Below are positions 9,314 to 18,154 of a stretch of 64,000 bases of DNA, piece by piece. The translations under genes were made by a program, and so were the position numbers. Source of the DNA: Gonatopus flavifemur (taxonomy: Eukaryota > Arthropoda > Insecta > Hymenoptera > Dryinidae); NCBI GenBank assembly GCA_018340375.1, contig JAFFJZ010000009.1, forward strand, positions 20,600,501 to 20,664,500. The letters run 5' to 3'. Under the pieces are notes generated by a model. That model was not told where the DNA came from, searched no databases, and saw only the letters and a list, made by a program, of their open reading frames with translations. The stretch's first letter is position 1. Every line of letters begins with the position of its first letter.

Positions 9314-9911
9314 GTTCAAATTTATAAAAGCCTCTTCGCAAAATATAAGGGAAAATTGGAAGTTTTTATCGATGCGACAGGAGCAAAATTTCGACATATC
9401 ATGCAATGTGACGAGAAAAAAACAGCGTGTATTTTATTATATTTGATGGTGATAAATGTTGAAGAAGGGCAATTTCCGATCACTCAGATGATCACTGAAA
9501 AACATTCTGTTCCTTCAATCCAATTTTGGTTAACTGAATGGCTGGCATTTAAAATCCCTAAACCGAGACAAGTGTGTGTTGATTATTCCCTCGCACTCCT
9601 TCACGCAGTTGTGCGTTCATTTACACCATACCTGAACGTTTATGAATATGCGAATGGTTGTCATTATCAGCCACCTGAATGTTATGTACGAATAGATCGC
9701 GCCCATTTCATGAAGAAATACACAATTTTACTGAGTAAACGAGTCAAGATACTGAAAACATTTTATGCTGCAAGTATTGGAGCTCTTTGTAATTGCACAA
9801 ATATTGACGATGCAAGGAAAATTATAAAAGCTTTACTAATATTATCGCAGCAAGAAACTGAGAACTCCGGAGCAAAAGAGCAACAACTTTCCCTAAAATC
9901 CATGATAACAG
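9314..9911 (+). CDS. Exon: DDE-transposase-like core of the fusion protein
   Basis: The exon follows the acceptor TTGAATTTAG and opens VQIYKSLF in phase 0 after the previous CAG. It contains FIDATG (candidate first catalytic Asp), a GQFPITQMITEKHS segment, VCVDYSLALLHAV (candidate second Asp) and ECYVRIDRAHFMKKY. It ends ...LKSMITG with a split Gly codon before the donor G/GTATAG at 9911-9912. The core resembles RNase-H-fold transposases; I cannot place the third acidic residue with confidence. The motif spacing agrees with the uncharacterised arthropod transposase-like family remembered for this gene. No stops occur. Confidence 0.78.
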
Positions 9912-11559
9912 GTATAGAAAAGAAATATTTCAGAAGTGTCTGTTTTGCAGTGTTTCTTTGATCTTATTTGTACATTATTTCAATCCTTCAAAAACAACTT
10001 CCGAGGTTCTAAGAATGTTCATAAACCGTTTGAAGAACGTCTCAAAATTCTCAAAATATTTTCAAACAGTTTTCACATTACCTATGCAAGTATTGAGAAC
10101 TTCAAGAATTTCTATTGGTAAACAGGAAAGCAAGTTTCAATCACTTCTTATAACTATTGTATTGTTTACAATCCGCACACATTTAGATGCATTAGAATAC
10201 TGGAGCAACAATTCACAAATACTCTATTGAATGAGGTGGCTTTGTTAAATCATGTTTGAAATTTCGCTGAAACTTTTTATAGCAACCACTGTTTCTTTAA
10301 TGTTACAAAAACCTCATTTTGCGGAACATCTGAGTTGGAATGTTATAAAGATAAAAAATTGGAAGCCTTTGAAACTCTTCTAGCACATTTATTCAATTCC
10401 AGACAAATTATGTTCATTATTGCTTGAGAAAAGAAAGTATTCGAAATCTAGTACTTGAAATTGATTGTTCTTGTTTATATTTTTTGACAATACTGGATAT
10501 GAAAAAAGTTATAGGAAATCCTTTATAAAAAAAAGTATTCATTTCCCTGCTAAAAATGCCAAGCAGATCCTAACAGTTCCTGGGACAGAAACTGACAGAA
10601 CCAGGCAGGTGCGGACAGGAAACTGTTCGGATCTGCCCGGTTCTGTTTGGTTTTTGTTTCGGGAACTGCTAGGATTTATCCAGATTTGCCTGGCATTTTT
10701 AGCAAGGTTCACTTCTTCTCTTTCTTTTTGTTTGTCTGTTTGATGTTTGTCTCTCTTTTTTATATTATAACCTCTCTAGTATTTGTTCATGTACGGCAAA
10801 ATGCTCTTGTACGTGTAGTTGAATAAGTATCTTTCATCCGGCAAAAATGAAATGTCAAAAATGCAAAAAAATGTTGCTGAAGTTGTAAACGAAGGTATGC
10901 TATGAAGCATCTCGCTCATTTTGAGCTGCCTCCGAAACCAAAAGGTCGTATGTCCATAAAATTTGTCTCCGTTTTTTACATATCGATATTTGAATAGTTT
11001 TTTATGTGTGTTTCAATTAAAAAAATCTTCATACCATCAAAACCTATTTGAAAAACTGATTCAGAAATCACGGGGTTCATATCATTCAACAAGTTTAAAT
11101 GAAATGCTTGATATCTCGGAACATCGAAATTCTGACATACGGCTTAGGACGGCAGTGGATGTGAAAACAACACTTCCTGGCGTGAACTTGAATATTTCCA
11201 TCAAGATCTCTGCCTTTATTTTTCTATGGAATCAATTTTCTCGTATTTTTCCTTTTTGCTCATGTTGCTATACAGCTCATTAACTTTCTATCCATCTTCA
11301 ATTGCCTTGATCGAACGAATGATCGAATTGAGAGAACTGATTAGATACAATAAGAAACAGGTATATTTTTGAAAATACAAGAGGGATTCATTAAAAATCT
11401 TTTGGGGTAGGAAGTCTATTTCCTTCATTTGCATCTGTAGAATATTCTGAGAATGAAAAATTATCTAGATCCCAGATTCATAACAAATTGGTTCATAAAG
11501 GATTGATTTGGAAAATCCATTTTATGAATCGAATAAGAATTTCTGGATTTTTATTATAG
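9912..11559 (+). other. Intron 2 of the fusion gene
   Basis: This phase-1 GT-AG intron of 1.65 kb has donor GTATAG and acceptor TTTTTATTATAG. Joining restores Gly-Asp (ITG-D). It holds the MITE at 10545-10707. Other stretches (9936-10540 and 10710-11545) contain small open frames without recognisable motifs, which I treat as non-coding. Confidence 0.65.
10545..10707. mobile_element. Foldback MITE, about 163 bp, TGCTAAAAATGCC ends
   Basis: The left end reads CCCTGCTAAAAATGCCA and the right end complements it (TGGCATTTTTAGCAAGG), with one mismatch in the outer bases. The inner sequence also pairs (AACAGTTCC against GGAACTGCT, AACCAGGCAG against CTGCCCGGTT). It has no coding capacity and sits in intron 2. 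Confidence 0.68.
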
Positions 11560-12641
11560 GTGATATAAAGGAAATTGAAGAAATTTCAAAAGAGCCGGAA
11601 CTAGAGAGTAGTGATGAAGATAATTATGAGGAACCTGAAAAATCAATGGATCATCCTGGGTATTGGAAAACATGGCTACAGAATTTGGAAAATGAAAACC
11701 AAAAAACCTACGACATTACATCAGACACTCCAAATGGTTATCGCTTCAAACCTTTGGCTGTGATGCTGAAAAGGGATATTTTATTATTACCGTTATGGAG
11801 TAAAATATTGATTCCAGCGTTGAACTTTGGATACCATGGGGGTTCCACCGCTGCCTGTGAAGGCGAGATAAACAAAATAAAAAATGTTGTCTTTAAAGAT
11901 GTAAAAAATAAAACTATCAGAGTTGATACATTCGTGGACAGACATATACAACATATAATGGGAGAAAATTTACTTACTCAGTCGAAAATTGTGGAGAACA
12001 TAAAAGAGGAAAAGGTGAGAGAATATGAAACAGAAAACATAGAATTACAAGAACGAGAGAACTGGATGGGGAAAGTAATTCGAAAGGAAAGAAAAAAAAA
12101 TCAAAAACAACTAAGTCCGACACCAAATGATACTGATGACTCTGAAATAGAAAATAACGGAATAGGGAGTGACATTAGTCATAATGACGATCACATTATG
12201 GATGAATATAAAGAAATAACCCCAATAGGAGATTCCAGTCCGATTTTGAAAAACACCGATATGACTGAGACACACGAAAATTCTGAAAGTCCTCAATCTC
12301 CAAATGTTGGATATCTGGACATTGATTTCGAAGTTCAAGATATGAATGCTACTGATAACACCGAAGCGCAGGAAAATTCTGATAAAACAAAAGAAATTCG
12401 AACCACGAATAAAAATAAGGAAGTAGGTTCATATTTAGGCAATGATAAAAATTTAATAGCACAAAGGCTTCAGTTCGAGGGATATAAAGAGCTCAAATCA
12501 TTGAAGCATTGCTCATCCTTCGATTTGACAGCCCCAAAGATCAATGGAACGAACTATTACCTCATGAATTCATGCCCGATTGATAGTTTGATCCAAATTA
12601 TGTATGGCATTGCAGAGGATCAAGATATGATAAAAATGAAA
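11560..12641 (+). CDS. Exon: acidic linker and catalytic-Cys box of the C19-like protease domain
   Basis: The exon starts in phase 1 after TTATTATAG and gives about 360 residues. The first half is GDIKEIEEISKEPELESSDE and similar acidic sequence, then a conserved-looking block around DHPGYWKTWL, LPLWSKILIPALN and VVFKDV...VDRHIQHIMG. A long Asp/Glu/Asn/Ser-rich stretch follows and is probably disordered. Near the end is LMNSCPIDSLIQIMYG, resembling the Cys box of ubiquitin-specific proteases; the candidate nucleophile codon is at 12573-12575. The donor is AAA/GTAAGT at 12641-12642, phase 0. The open frame extends to 12653 only by reading into the intron. Confidence 0.78.
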
Positions 12642-12684
12642 GTAAGTATGTAATAAAAGAAAAAGGAACATAATTTGGTCTTTA

Positions 12685-13378
12685 CAGAGCCGAATCTAGA
12701 AAATTTGTTAACGGGGGCACAACTTGATCAATGCACCCCTAGAATGAGAAAATTTACCAAATTATATTTCATTTATATATAATTCTATATAAGTTATACA
12801 TGAAGTATATAAAAATTATATGCAAATTACATATAATTCTGAGAATGTTCACCATTCTAGTCAGAGAATGTCAGTGTTATAATCAATTGTCAAAGTGACA
12901 TGGAGGAACCCTCACTGAATGAATGGTTGCTCAATATAATCGGAAGGAACATGCAACCATGTACGTAGAAAAATAAAGTTCAGAAGATTACTACATTTTT
13001 CACTAATCTGGCAAGATATGAGAAAATACTACTTTCATTGATGGACAGTGTAGTAAAAATGAATGGTTCACCTGACACTCTTTAGCAAGAGCGTGCAATG
13101 TTACAAATGATGAAGTACGAATTTTTACTACACTGTGTAACAATAACAGTGGTGTTTTCTCGTATCTTGCCAATTGAGTGGGAATGTAGTAATTTTCTAA
13201 ACTTTATTTTTCTCCGCGTACCTTGTGATTGAATATCCAATCATCATCCGTGCAATAAATGAGGTTTTAGTGAATCAAGATGTGAATGTCTGATTTTGCA
13301 AACTGTAGCGAGAGCGCACCCTTTTCCTCGGCGCCCGGGGCACATGCCCCCTTTTACACCCTCTAAGATTCGGCTCTG
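12685..13378. mobile_element. hAT-like non-autonomous element, 694 bp
   Basis: The ends are CAGAGCCGAATCT at 12685 and its complement AGATTCGGCTCTG finishing at 13378. The flanks GGTCTTTA (12677-12684) and GGTATTCA (13379-13386) match at 6 of 8 positions, as expected for a decayed 8-bp hAT-type target duplication. There is no transposase ORF inside. Another inverted-repeat element (12961-13221) is nested within it. Assignment to hAT is inferred from the CAG-type ends and target-site length. Confidence 0.6.
12961..13221. mobile_element. Nested foldback MITE, 261 bp
   Basis: The left arm (GTACGTAGAAAAATAAAGTT...) and right arm (...AACTTTATTTTTCTCCGCGTAC) are imperfect inverted copies for roughly 70 bp each, with GATTACTACATT and GGCAAGATA(T/C)GAGAAAA blocks pairing. 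A central ACAGTGTAGTAAAAA block pairs with TTTTTACTACACTGT. It is non-coding and lies inside the hAT-like element, so it inserted later or arose there. Confidence 0.65.
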
Positions 13379-13638
13379 GGTATTCAGCAAAAAACTGTAA
13401 AATGAATTTCAATTCCAGAGCCCTGAAAAGAACACCCGCTTTGTAGATCGATTTCTAATTGATTGTGAAATCATATGCGTCTCATACTCTACACTATTAG
13501 TGAATTCTGCAGCAAAATTAATTTACTAGTGATGGAGGCAACCCGCGTGGAAAAATTTTCAGAATTATATATAATTTTTATATAATTATATAAAAATTAT
13601 GTACAAACCATATTGAATCATATATAAATTATATATTA

Positions 13639-14908
13639 GGTGTACAAATAAGTTTCCGCGGTTTTTTATAAAAAATTAGGGATTTATTGTAAAGGAAAAG
13701 TACATTACGTTTTATTCAAAGTATTTTCCATCATTTGCCACTACTTTTCCCCATCTTTCTGGCAACATTCGGATACCCCGTCGAAAAAACTCTTCATCTT
13801 TTGACGCTATCCACAAATCTACCCAATTTTTGGTGTCTTCATATGATGTGAAGCGCTGCTCAGACAGACCATGTGCCATCGACCGGAACAGGTGATAATT
13901 AGAAGGGGCTAAGTCTGGTGAATACGGCGGGTGGGGTAAAACTTCCCAGTTGAGTGTTTCCAAGTATGTTTTTACCGGCGCCGCAACATGTGGACGAGCA
14001 TTATCGTGTAAAAGAATAATTTTGTCGTGTCTGGAGTAGTAATGGGCGCGTTTTTCCTTAAGTGCCCGACTCAATCTCATCAATTGTGTTTGGTAGAGAG
14101 CTCCAGTAATGGTTTCAGCAATTCATAATACACGACACCAAGCTGATCCCACCAAATACACAGCATGAGTTTTTTTCCATGAATATTCGGCTTAGCTGTC
14201 GATGTTGATGGTTCGCCGGGCTTAACCCATGACTTTCTCTTCTTTGGATTATCGTATTGAATCCATTTTTCGTCACCAGTGACTATACGATGCAAAAAAC
14301 TCTTTTTTTTATTCCTGGCAAGCAGCATTTCACTCATGCATAATCGGCGTTCAACGTCTCTCGGGTTTAGTTCATATGGAACCCAATTTCCTTGTTTTGG
14401 AATCATTCCTAACGATTTTAAACGATGTGAAATTGCTTGTTGAGTCACTTGTAGAGTAAGTGCAAGTTCTTTTTGCGTTTGGGACGAATCTTCCTCCAAT
14501 AGTACTTCTAATTCCATGTCTTCATACACTTTCGGCCTTCCACTGCGTTCTTTGTCTTTAACGTCAAACTCACCGTTCTTAAACTTTTGAAACCATTCCT
14601 GATAACTTCTCTCACTTAAAGCAGCTTCACCATATGCTTCTAGAAGCAATCGATGCGTCTTAGCTGCAGATTTTTTCACATTAAAGAAGTAAATCAAAAG
14701 TTCCCGCAAATGATGCTTATTCGGAATAAAACTTGACATTTTTGCACGAAAAAAATTACGTTATGCTGATACGGAATCACTAGTACTTTAAGGTTATGGT
14801 GTTGCCAGATGACTAAACTTGGGATATTACGTTTTACATCTGACAATTTCTCCATAACCTTCTGGTGGGGCCATCTTTTGACAAACCGCGGAAACTTATT
14901 TGTACACA
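13639..14908 (-). mobile_element. Mariner transposon, inactivated, about 1.27 kb
   Basis: Terminal inverted repeats GTGTACAAATAAGTTTCCG lie at both ends, with one mismatch in the outermost base, each flanked by TA (13637-13638 and 14909-14910), the mariner target duplication. A single transposase gene on the - strand fills the interior. The length is normal for a full-length mariner. The element sits in intron 3, antisense to the host gene. Confidence 0.9.
13712..14739 (-). pseudogene. Mariner transposase, frameshifted and with a mutated catalytic triad
   Basis: The N-terminal frame (14739 down to 14080) begins MSSFIPNKHHLRELL and has the paired helix-turn-helix region, the WVPYELN linker-type motif and the first catalytic Asp in VTGDEKW (about residue 156). 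Around 14112-14116 a few bases appear to be lost after YYELLKP, and the frame shifts. The C-terminal part resumes in another frame (14083 down to 13712) with LLHDNARPH (second Asp) and YSPDLAPSNYHLF. Counting 34 residues from the second Asp lands on that Asn, where mariner D,D34D transposases have Asp. The copy should therefore be inactive twice over. Confidence 0.88.
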
Positions 14909-15232
14909 TAATATAATTTCGAAAACTTTTCCACTCGGGATTAATTGGAAAACTTCTTGAAATTTGCATCAAATATGAATAGAAATTCAGTTATGAAAAC
15001 ACTATTATAGGTAGTATGATAGATCATACATTGGAAATTGAATAATATGCAACTGAATTCTCAATTCAATGACCAAGAATTTGAAATTTCATTTACAAGT
15101 GTACTTGAGAAATGGATGGGATTTCGGGAAATGTTGAACAGCGTAGTGGAATAGGAGTGTAGTTGCCCTGTATACATATAATTATTGGAGTTTATATAAG
15201 AATAATATAGAGTTCTATATGAGGCTTATAAC

Positions 15233-15800
15233 GGGTGTCCCAGAATTCATCATTTGCATATCTGATGGCATATGACGCAGCAAAAAATGCAAGATTATCC
15301 CGTTTAGAGACATTTTTGAGACTTAATTTTTGAGATATTAATATTTTGAGGGGTCTTTTTTCCAGATACAAGTCACTCGGAGGCGTTGTGTGCCACATAC
15401 TTGAACTTGACGCCCTTTGCTAGGTTAGGAAACGGTGGATGTTTGCAAACAAATTAGAACAATCCTAACATTGAGTTTCGAAGCTGTGATAATTTGAAGT
15501 TGCTGAAAGCTGATTGACTAAAATCTAAAAAATTTCAAATTCCTATGACTTCAAACTAAAACATGGTGAAATACTACAGTTTTTTCCCGAAAATCCGCCA
15601 TTTTCCAAATTAGCGGATGGCGTCAAGCTCGAGCATGTAATCACACAACGCTTTGAAGTGGTATTGATTTCGGAAGAAAAATTAGAGAATGCTCATCTCT
15701 CAAAAATTAAGCCTCAAAAAAAATTTTCGAAACTGGAACTCATCGCATTGTGACTGTAGAATATGCCACAAGAATGCGAATGATGGATTTTGGTACAAAC
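15233..15800. mobile_element. Large imperfect foldback element, about 570 bp
   Basis: The left arm starts GGGTGTCCCAGAATTCATC and the right arm ends GATGGATTTTGGTACAAAC, its diverged complement. Within the arms, GAGGCGTTGTGTG and CTTGACGCC on the left pair with CACACAACGCTT and GGCGTCAAGCTC on the right, and TTGAGACTTAATTTTTGAGA pairs with its complement near 15700. The arms are about 190 bp with a spacer of roughly 190 bp. There is no coding sequence and the superfamily is unknown. Confidence 0.6.
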
Positions 15801-16059
15801 GAAAGCTAAAAGCGCTACATTCCCACATCATTATTCTTTGGCGAGAATGAAGTGTTTACAAACTCACTGAGGGTTGCGGGAATTGTGGGCGAATGCACAT
15901 TAAGAGTAATTCCACGCTTTTTGAATGTGGAACTGCCACTCCCTCATTCAAACATACACTGTGTTCTGATCAGGGCTCTTATCAGTTGGCATCCGTGTCG
16001 ACTGATTGTCTTGAAATTGCATGTGTGTCTTAACAAGTTTTCCCTCTTCTGCTCGTCAG

Positions 16060-16459
16060 ATTAATGGAATCAATGGGAATGTATTTTATAATACAATACA
16101 GCAATTACTTATCCATGGGATAACAGCGGACACTTATAGATTGAGAGCTGAACTGATGGTCGAAAATGGAAACGTCGTCCACTTGAACGACCGACTACGA
16201 TATACAAAAATAGATGCTCAAGGAGCAATGGATGATATGTTCTTGGAATTGAATAGAGGAGATATCCAGTCGATCAATTATGAAGATAATTGTCCGAATT
16301 GCGGAATTTCAGAAAAAATTCATAGAGAGATGATATTCATCATTGATACAAGCCTTGAGACTCCACAACTGAAATTGAGAGGAATAAAAGAAGCGTTTCC
16401 CCAGAGGCGAACGTGCAGGAAATGTCACAAGACCAAGGAGCGAGCGTTCGTGGAAATAG
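16060..16459 (+). CDS. Exon: finger region of the C19-like protease domain
   Basis: The exon begins INGINGNVFYNTIQQL after the TCGTCAG acceptor, in phase 0 with the Cys-box exon. It contains GITADTYRLRAELM, then two CxxC pairs about 60 residues apart (NCPNCG and TCRKCH), the arrangement of the zinc-ribbon finger in many ubiquitin-specific proteases. It ends with a split Gly codon at the donor ATAG/GTGAGG. Codons upstream of 16060 in the same open frame belong to the intron. Confidence 0.75.
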
Positions 16460-16522
16460 GTGAGGGAAACGGATTTTTCAGAATCATAATAAACAGGAGA
16501 AATTGAAACTTAACCTTTACAG
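16460..16522 (+). other. Intron 4, 63 bp
   Basis: The donor is GTGAGG and the acceptor CTTTACAG. The short length is typical of small insect introns. Splicing joins G to GA to restore Gly and continues as DLVILDVG. Without splicing, the frame stops at 16504-16506. Confidence 0.78.
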
Positions 16523-16818
16523 GAGACTTGGTCATCTTGGACGTTGGGACGAAAGAGTACAAAGGTAGAGAATTGAGATGTATCGTTGATACAATCAAGA
16601 ATGATGACGGAGATGAGGTGTTGGACTTGGCTGGTATTGTGCGATTTATACCACCAAAAACGGAAAACGGGACAGGCCATTACACAGCGGTGTTGAAGAG
16701 GAGGGGAGGACGGTGGGGAGAATTTGATGGTTTGAGCAAAACAAATCGTGCAATTCCGAGATCCCCTACACACAAGATACTACCTAGCATGCTGTTTTTT
16801 GTGGAAACAAGCAAGTGA
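16523..16818 (+). CDS. Last exon: His/Asp box of the C19-like protease domain and stop
   Basis: The exon gives about 97 residues starting GDLVILDVGTKEY and ending MLFFVETSK with TGA at 16816-16818. TGHYTAVLKRRGGRWGEFDG matches the shape of the ubiquitin-specific-protease His box (GHY-A...W--FDD); the candidate His codon is 16678-16680 and the Asp codon 16726-16728. The gene ends here. I find no AATAAA between the stop and the start of the satellite array. Confidence 0.78.
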
Positions 16819-16961
16819 TACTTGTACAACTTTAATCAAAAATTTGAAAATTCATAGAGAGAGTGGATGTGAACTTGTGTATATGTGTTTTGTCAGGGAC
16901 TCTAATGTAAACCCCATTGCTTCTCTGTAGTTGATGATGGAGAATGGATCAAGAGACGTTT
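16819..16961. other. Spacer between the gene's stop codon and the satellite array
   Basis: This AT-rich, non-repetitive stretch of about 143 bp is presumably 3' UTR. A small open frame (16748-16930) is not convincing. The satellite starts within it without any transposon boundary. Confidence 0.55.
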
Positions 16962-17170
16962 GTTCTGAGGATGATGCCAGACGGCAGCGGAAAATTCCAA
17001 GTCGTTACTGGATGGTAGCGAAAGATTCAGAATGGTTCCTGGATGGTAGCAAAGAATTCAGAATGGTTCCTAGATGGTAGCGAAAGATTCAGAATGGTTG
17101 CTAGATGGTAGCAAAGAATTCAGAATGGTTCCTAGATGGTAGCAAAAAATTCAGAATGAGTGCTGGATGG
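16962..17170 (+). repeat. Left edge of the satellite array with diverged monomers
   Basis: A partial unit (16962-16975) leads into the first full monomer at 16976 (GCCAGACGGCAGCGG). The next units (17007, 17038, 17069, 17100) keep exact 31-bp spacing but carry unusual bases (CCTGGATGG, GCGAAAGATTC) and are nearly all of the AGAATGGTT class. The regular class mixture starts at about 17160. Diverged edge units are usual at satellite borders. Confidence 0.75.
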
Positions 17171-18154
17171 TAGCAAATAATTCCAAAACGTTGCTAGATG
17201 ACAGCAAAAAATTCTAAGTCGATGCTAGATGGTAGCAAAGGATTCAGAATGATTGGTAGATGGTAGCAAATAATTCCGAAACGTTGCTAGATGAAAGCGA
17301 ATAATTCTAAGTCGATGCTAGATGGTAGCAAAAAATTCAGAATGGTTGCTAGATTGTAGCAAATAATTCCAAAACGTTGCTAGATGACAGCAAATGATTC
17401 TAAGTCGATGCTAGATGGTAGCAAAAAATTCCAAGACCATGCTAGATGGTAGCAAAAAATTCAGAATGGTTGCTAGATGGTAGCAAAAAATTCCAAGTCG
17501 ATGCTAGATGGTAGCAAATAATTCCAAAACGTAGCTAGATGACAGCAAATAATTCTAAGTGGATGCTAGATGGTAGCAAAAAATTCAGAATGGTTGCTAG
17601 ATGATAGCAAAAAATTCCAAGTCGATGCTAGATGGTAGCAAGAAATTCAGAATGGTTGCTAGATGGTAGCAAATAATTCCGAAACGTTGCTAGATGACAG
17701 CAAATGATTCTAAGTCGATGCTAGATGGTAGCAAAAAATTCAGAATGGTTGCTAGATGGTAGCAAATAATTCCAGAACGTTGCTAGATGACAGCAAATAA
17801 TTCTGAGTCGATGCTAGATGAGAGCAAAAAATTCCAAGTCGATGCTAGATGGTAGCAAAAAATTCAGAATGGTCGCTAGATGGTAGCAAATAATTCCAAA
17901 ACGTAGCTAGATGACAGCAAATAATTCTAAGTCGATGCTAGATGGTAGCAAAAAATTCGGAATGATTGCTAGATGGTAGAAAATGATTCCTAAACGTTGC
18001 TAGATGACAGCAAATAATGCTTAGTCGATGCTAGATGGTAGAAAAAAATTCCTTGTCGATGCTAGATGGTAACAAAAAATTCAGAATGGTGGCTAGATGG
18101 TAGCAAATAATTCCAAAACGTTGCTAGATGACAGCAAATAATTATAAGTCGATG

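Larger units (their letters stand above)
12642..16059 (+). other. Intron 3 of the fusion gene, transposon-filled
   Basis: This phase-0 intron of 3.4 kb has a strong donor (GTAAGTATG) and acceptor TCTGCTCGTCAG. It carries an hAT-like element (12685-13378) with a nested foldback, a mariner copy (13639-14908) and a large foldback (15233-15800). AT-rich low-complexity sequence lies at about 12755-12845 and 13555-13637. The sequence from 14911 to 15232 and from 15801 to 16059 shows nothing I can name. Confidence 0.65.
550..16818 (+). pseudogene. Transposase-like / C19-protease-like fusion gene, split by a BEL retrotransposon
   Basis: This is a multi-exon gene of about 928 visible residues. Exons are 550-868 plus 6978-7068 (one exon before the insertion), 9314-9911, 11560-12641, 16060-16459 and 16523-16818. 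Introns are GT-AG, with phases 0, 1, 0 and 1 that agree at every junction. Motif order is GYCRCG, then IGIDPFFVHY, IDATG, VDYSLALL, ECYVRIDRAHF, an acidic linker, NSCPIDSL, two CxxC pairs, and GHYTAVLK...WGEFD. From memory, this order matches a widespread family of uncharacterised arthropod proteins that combine a DDE-like transposase core with a ubiquitin-protease-like C-terminus; I could not check this by search. Apart from the antisense BEL/Pao insertion at 869-6977 no exon carries a stop or frameshift, so the gene was probably intact until recently. It may be a transposon gene or a domesticated one. The N-terminus is not seen. Confidence 0.72.

Noticed and set aside
9936..10230. Two overlapping small frames just after the transposase exon, possibly a continuing exon
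   Set aside because: The donor at 9912 joins in phase to 11560 and restores the expected ITGD motif. The intervening frames lack family motifs, and an acceptor near 9930 would make an implausibly short intron.
15852..16019. Possible extra exon before 16060
   Set aside because: The frame carries no recognised motif, and 12641 joins directly to 16060 in phase 0 with a good acceptor.
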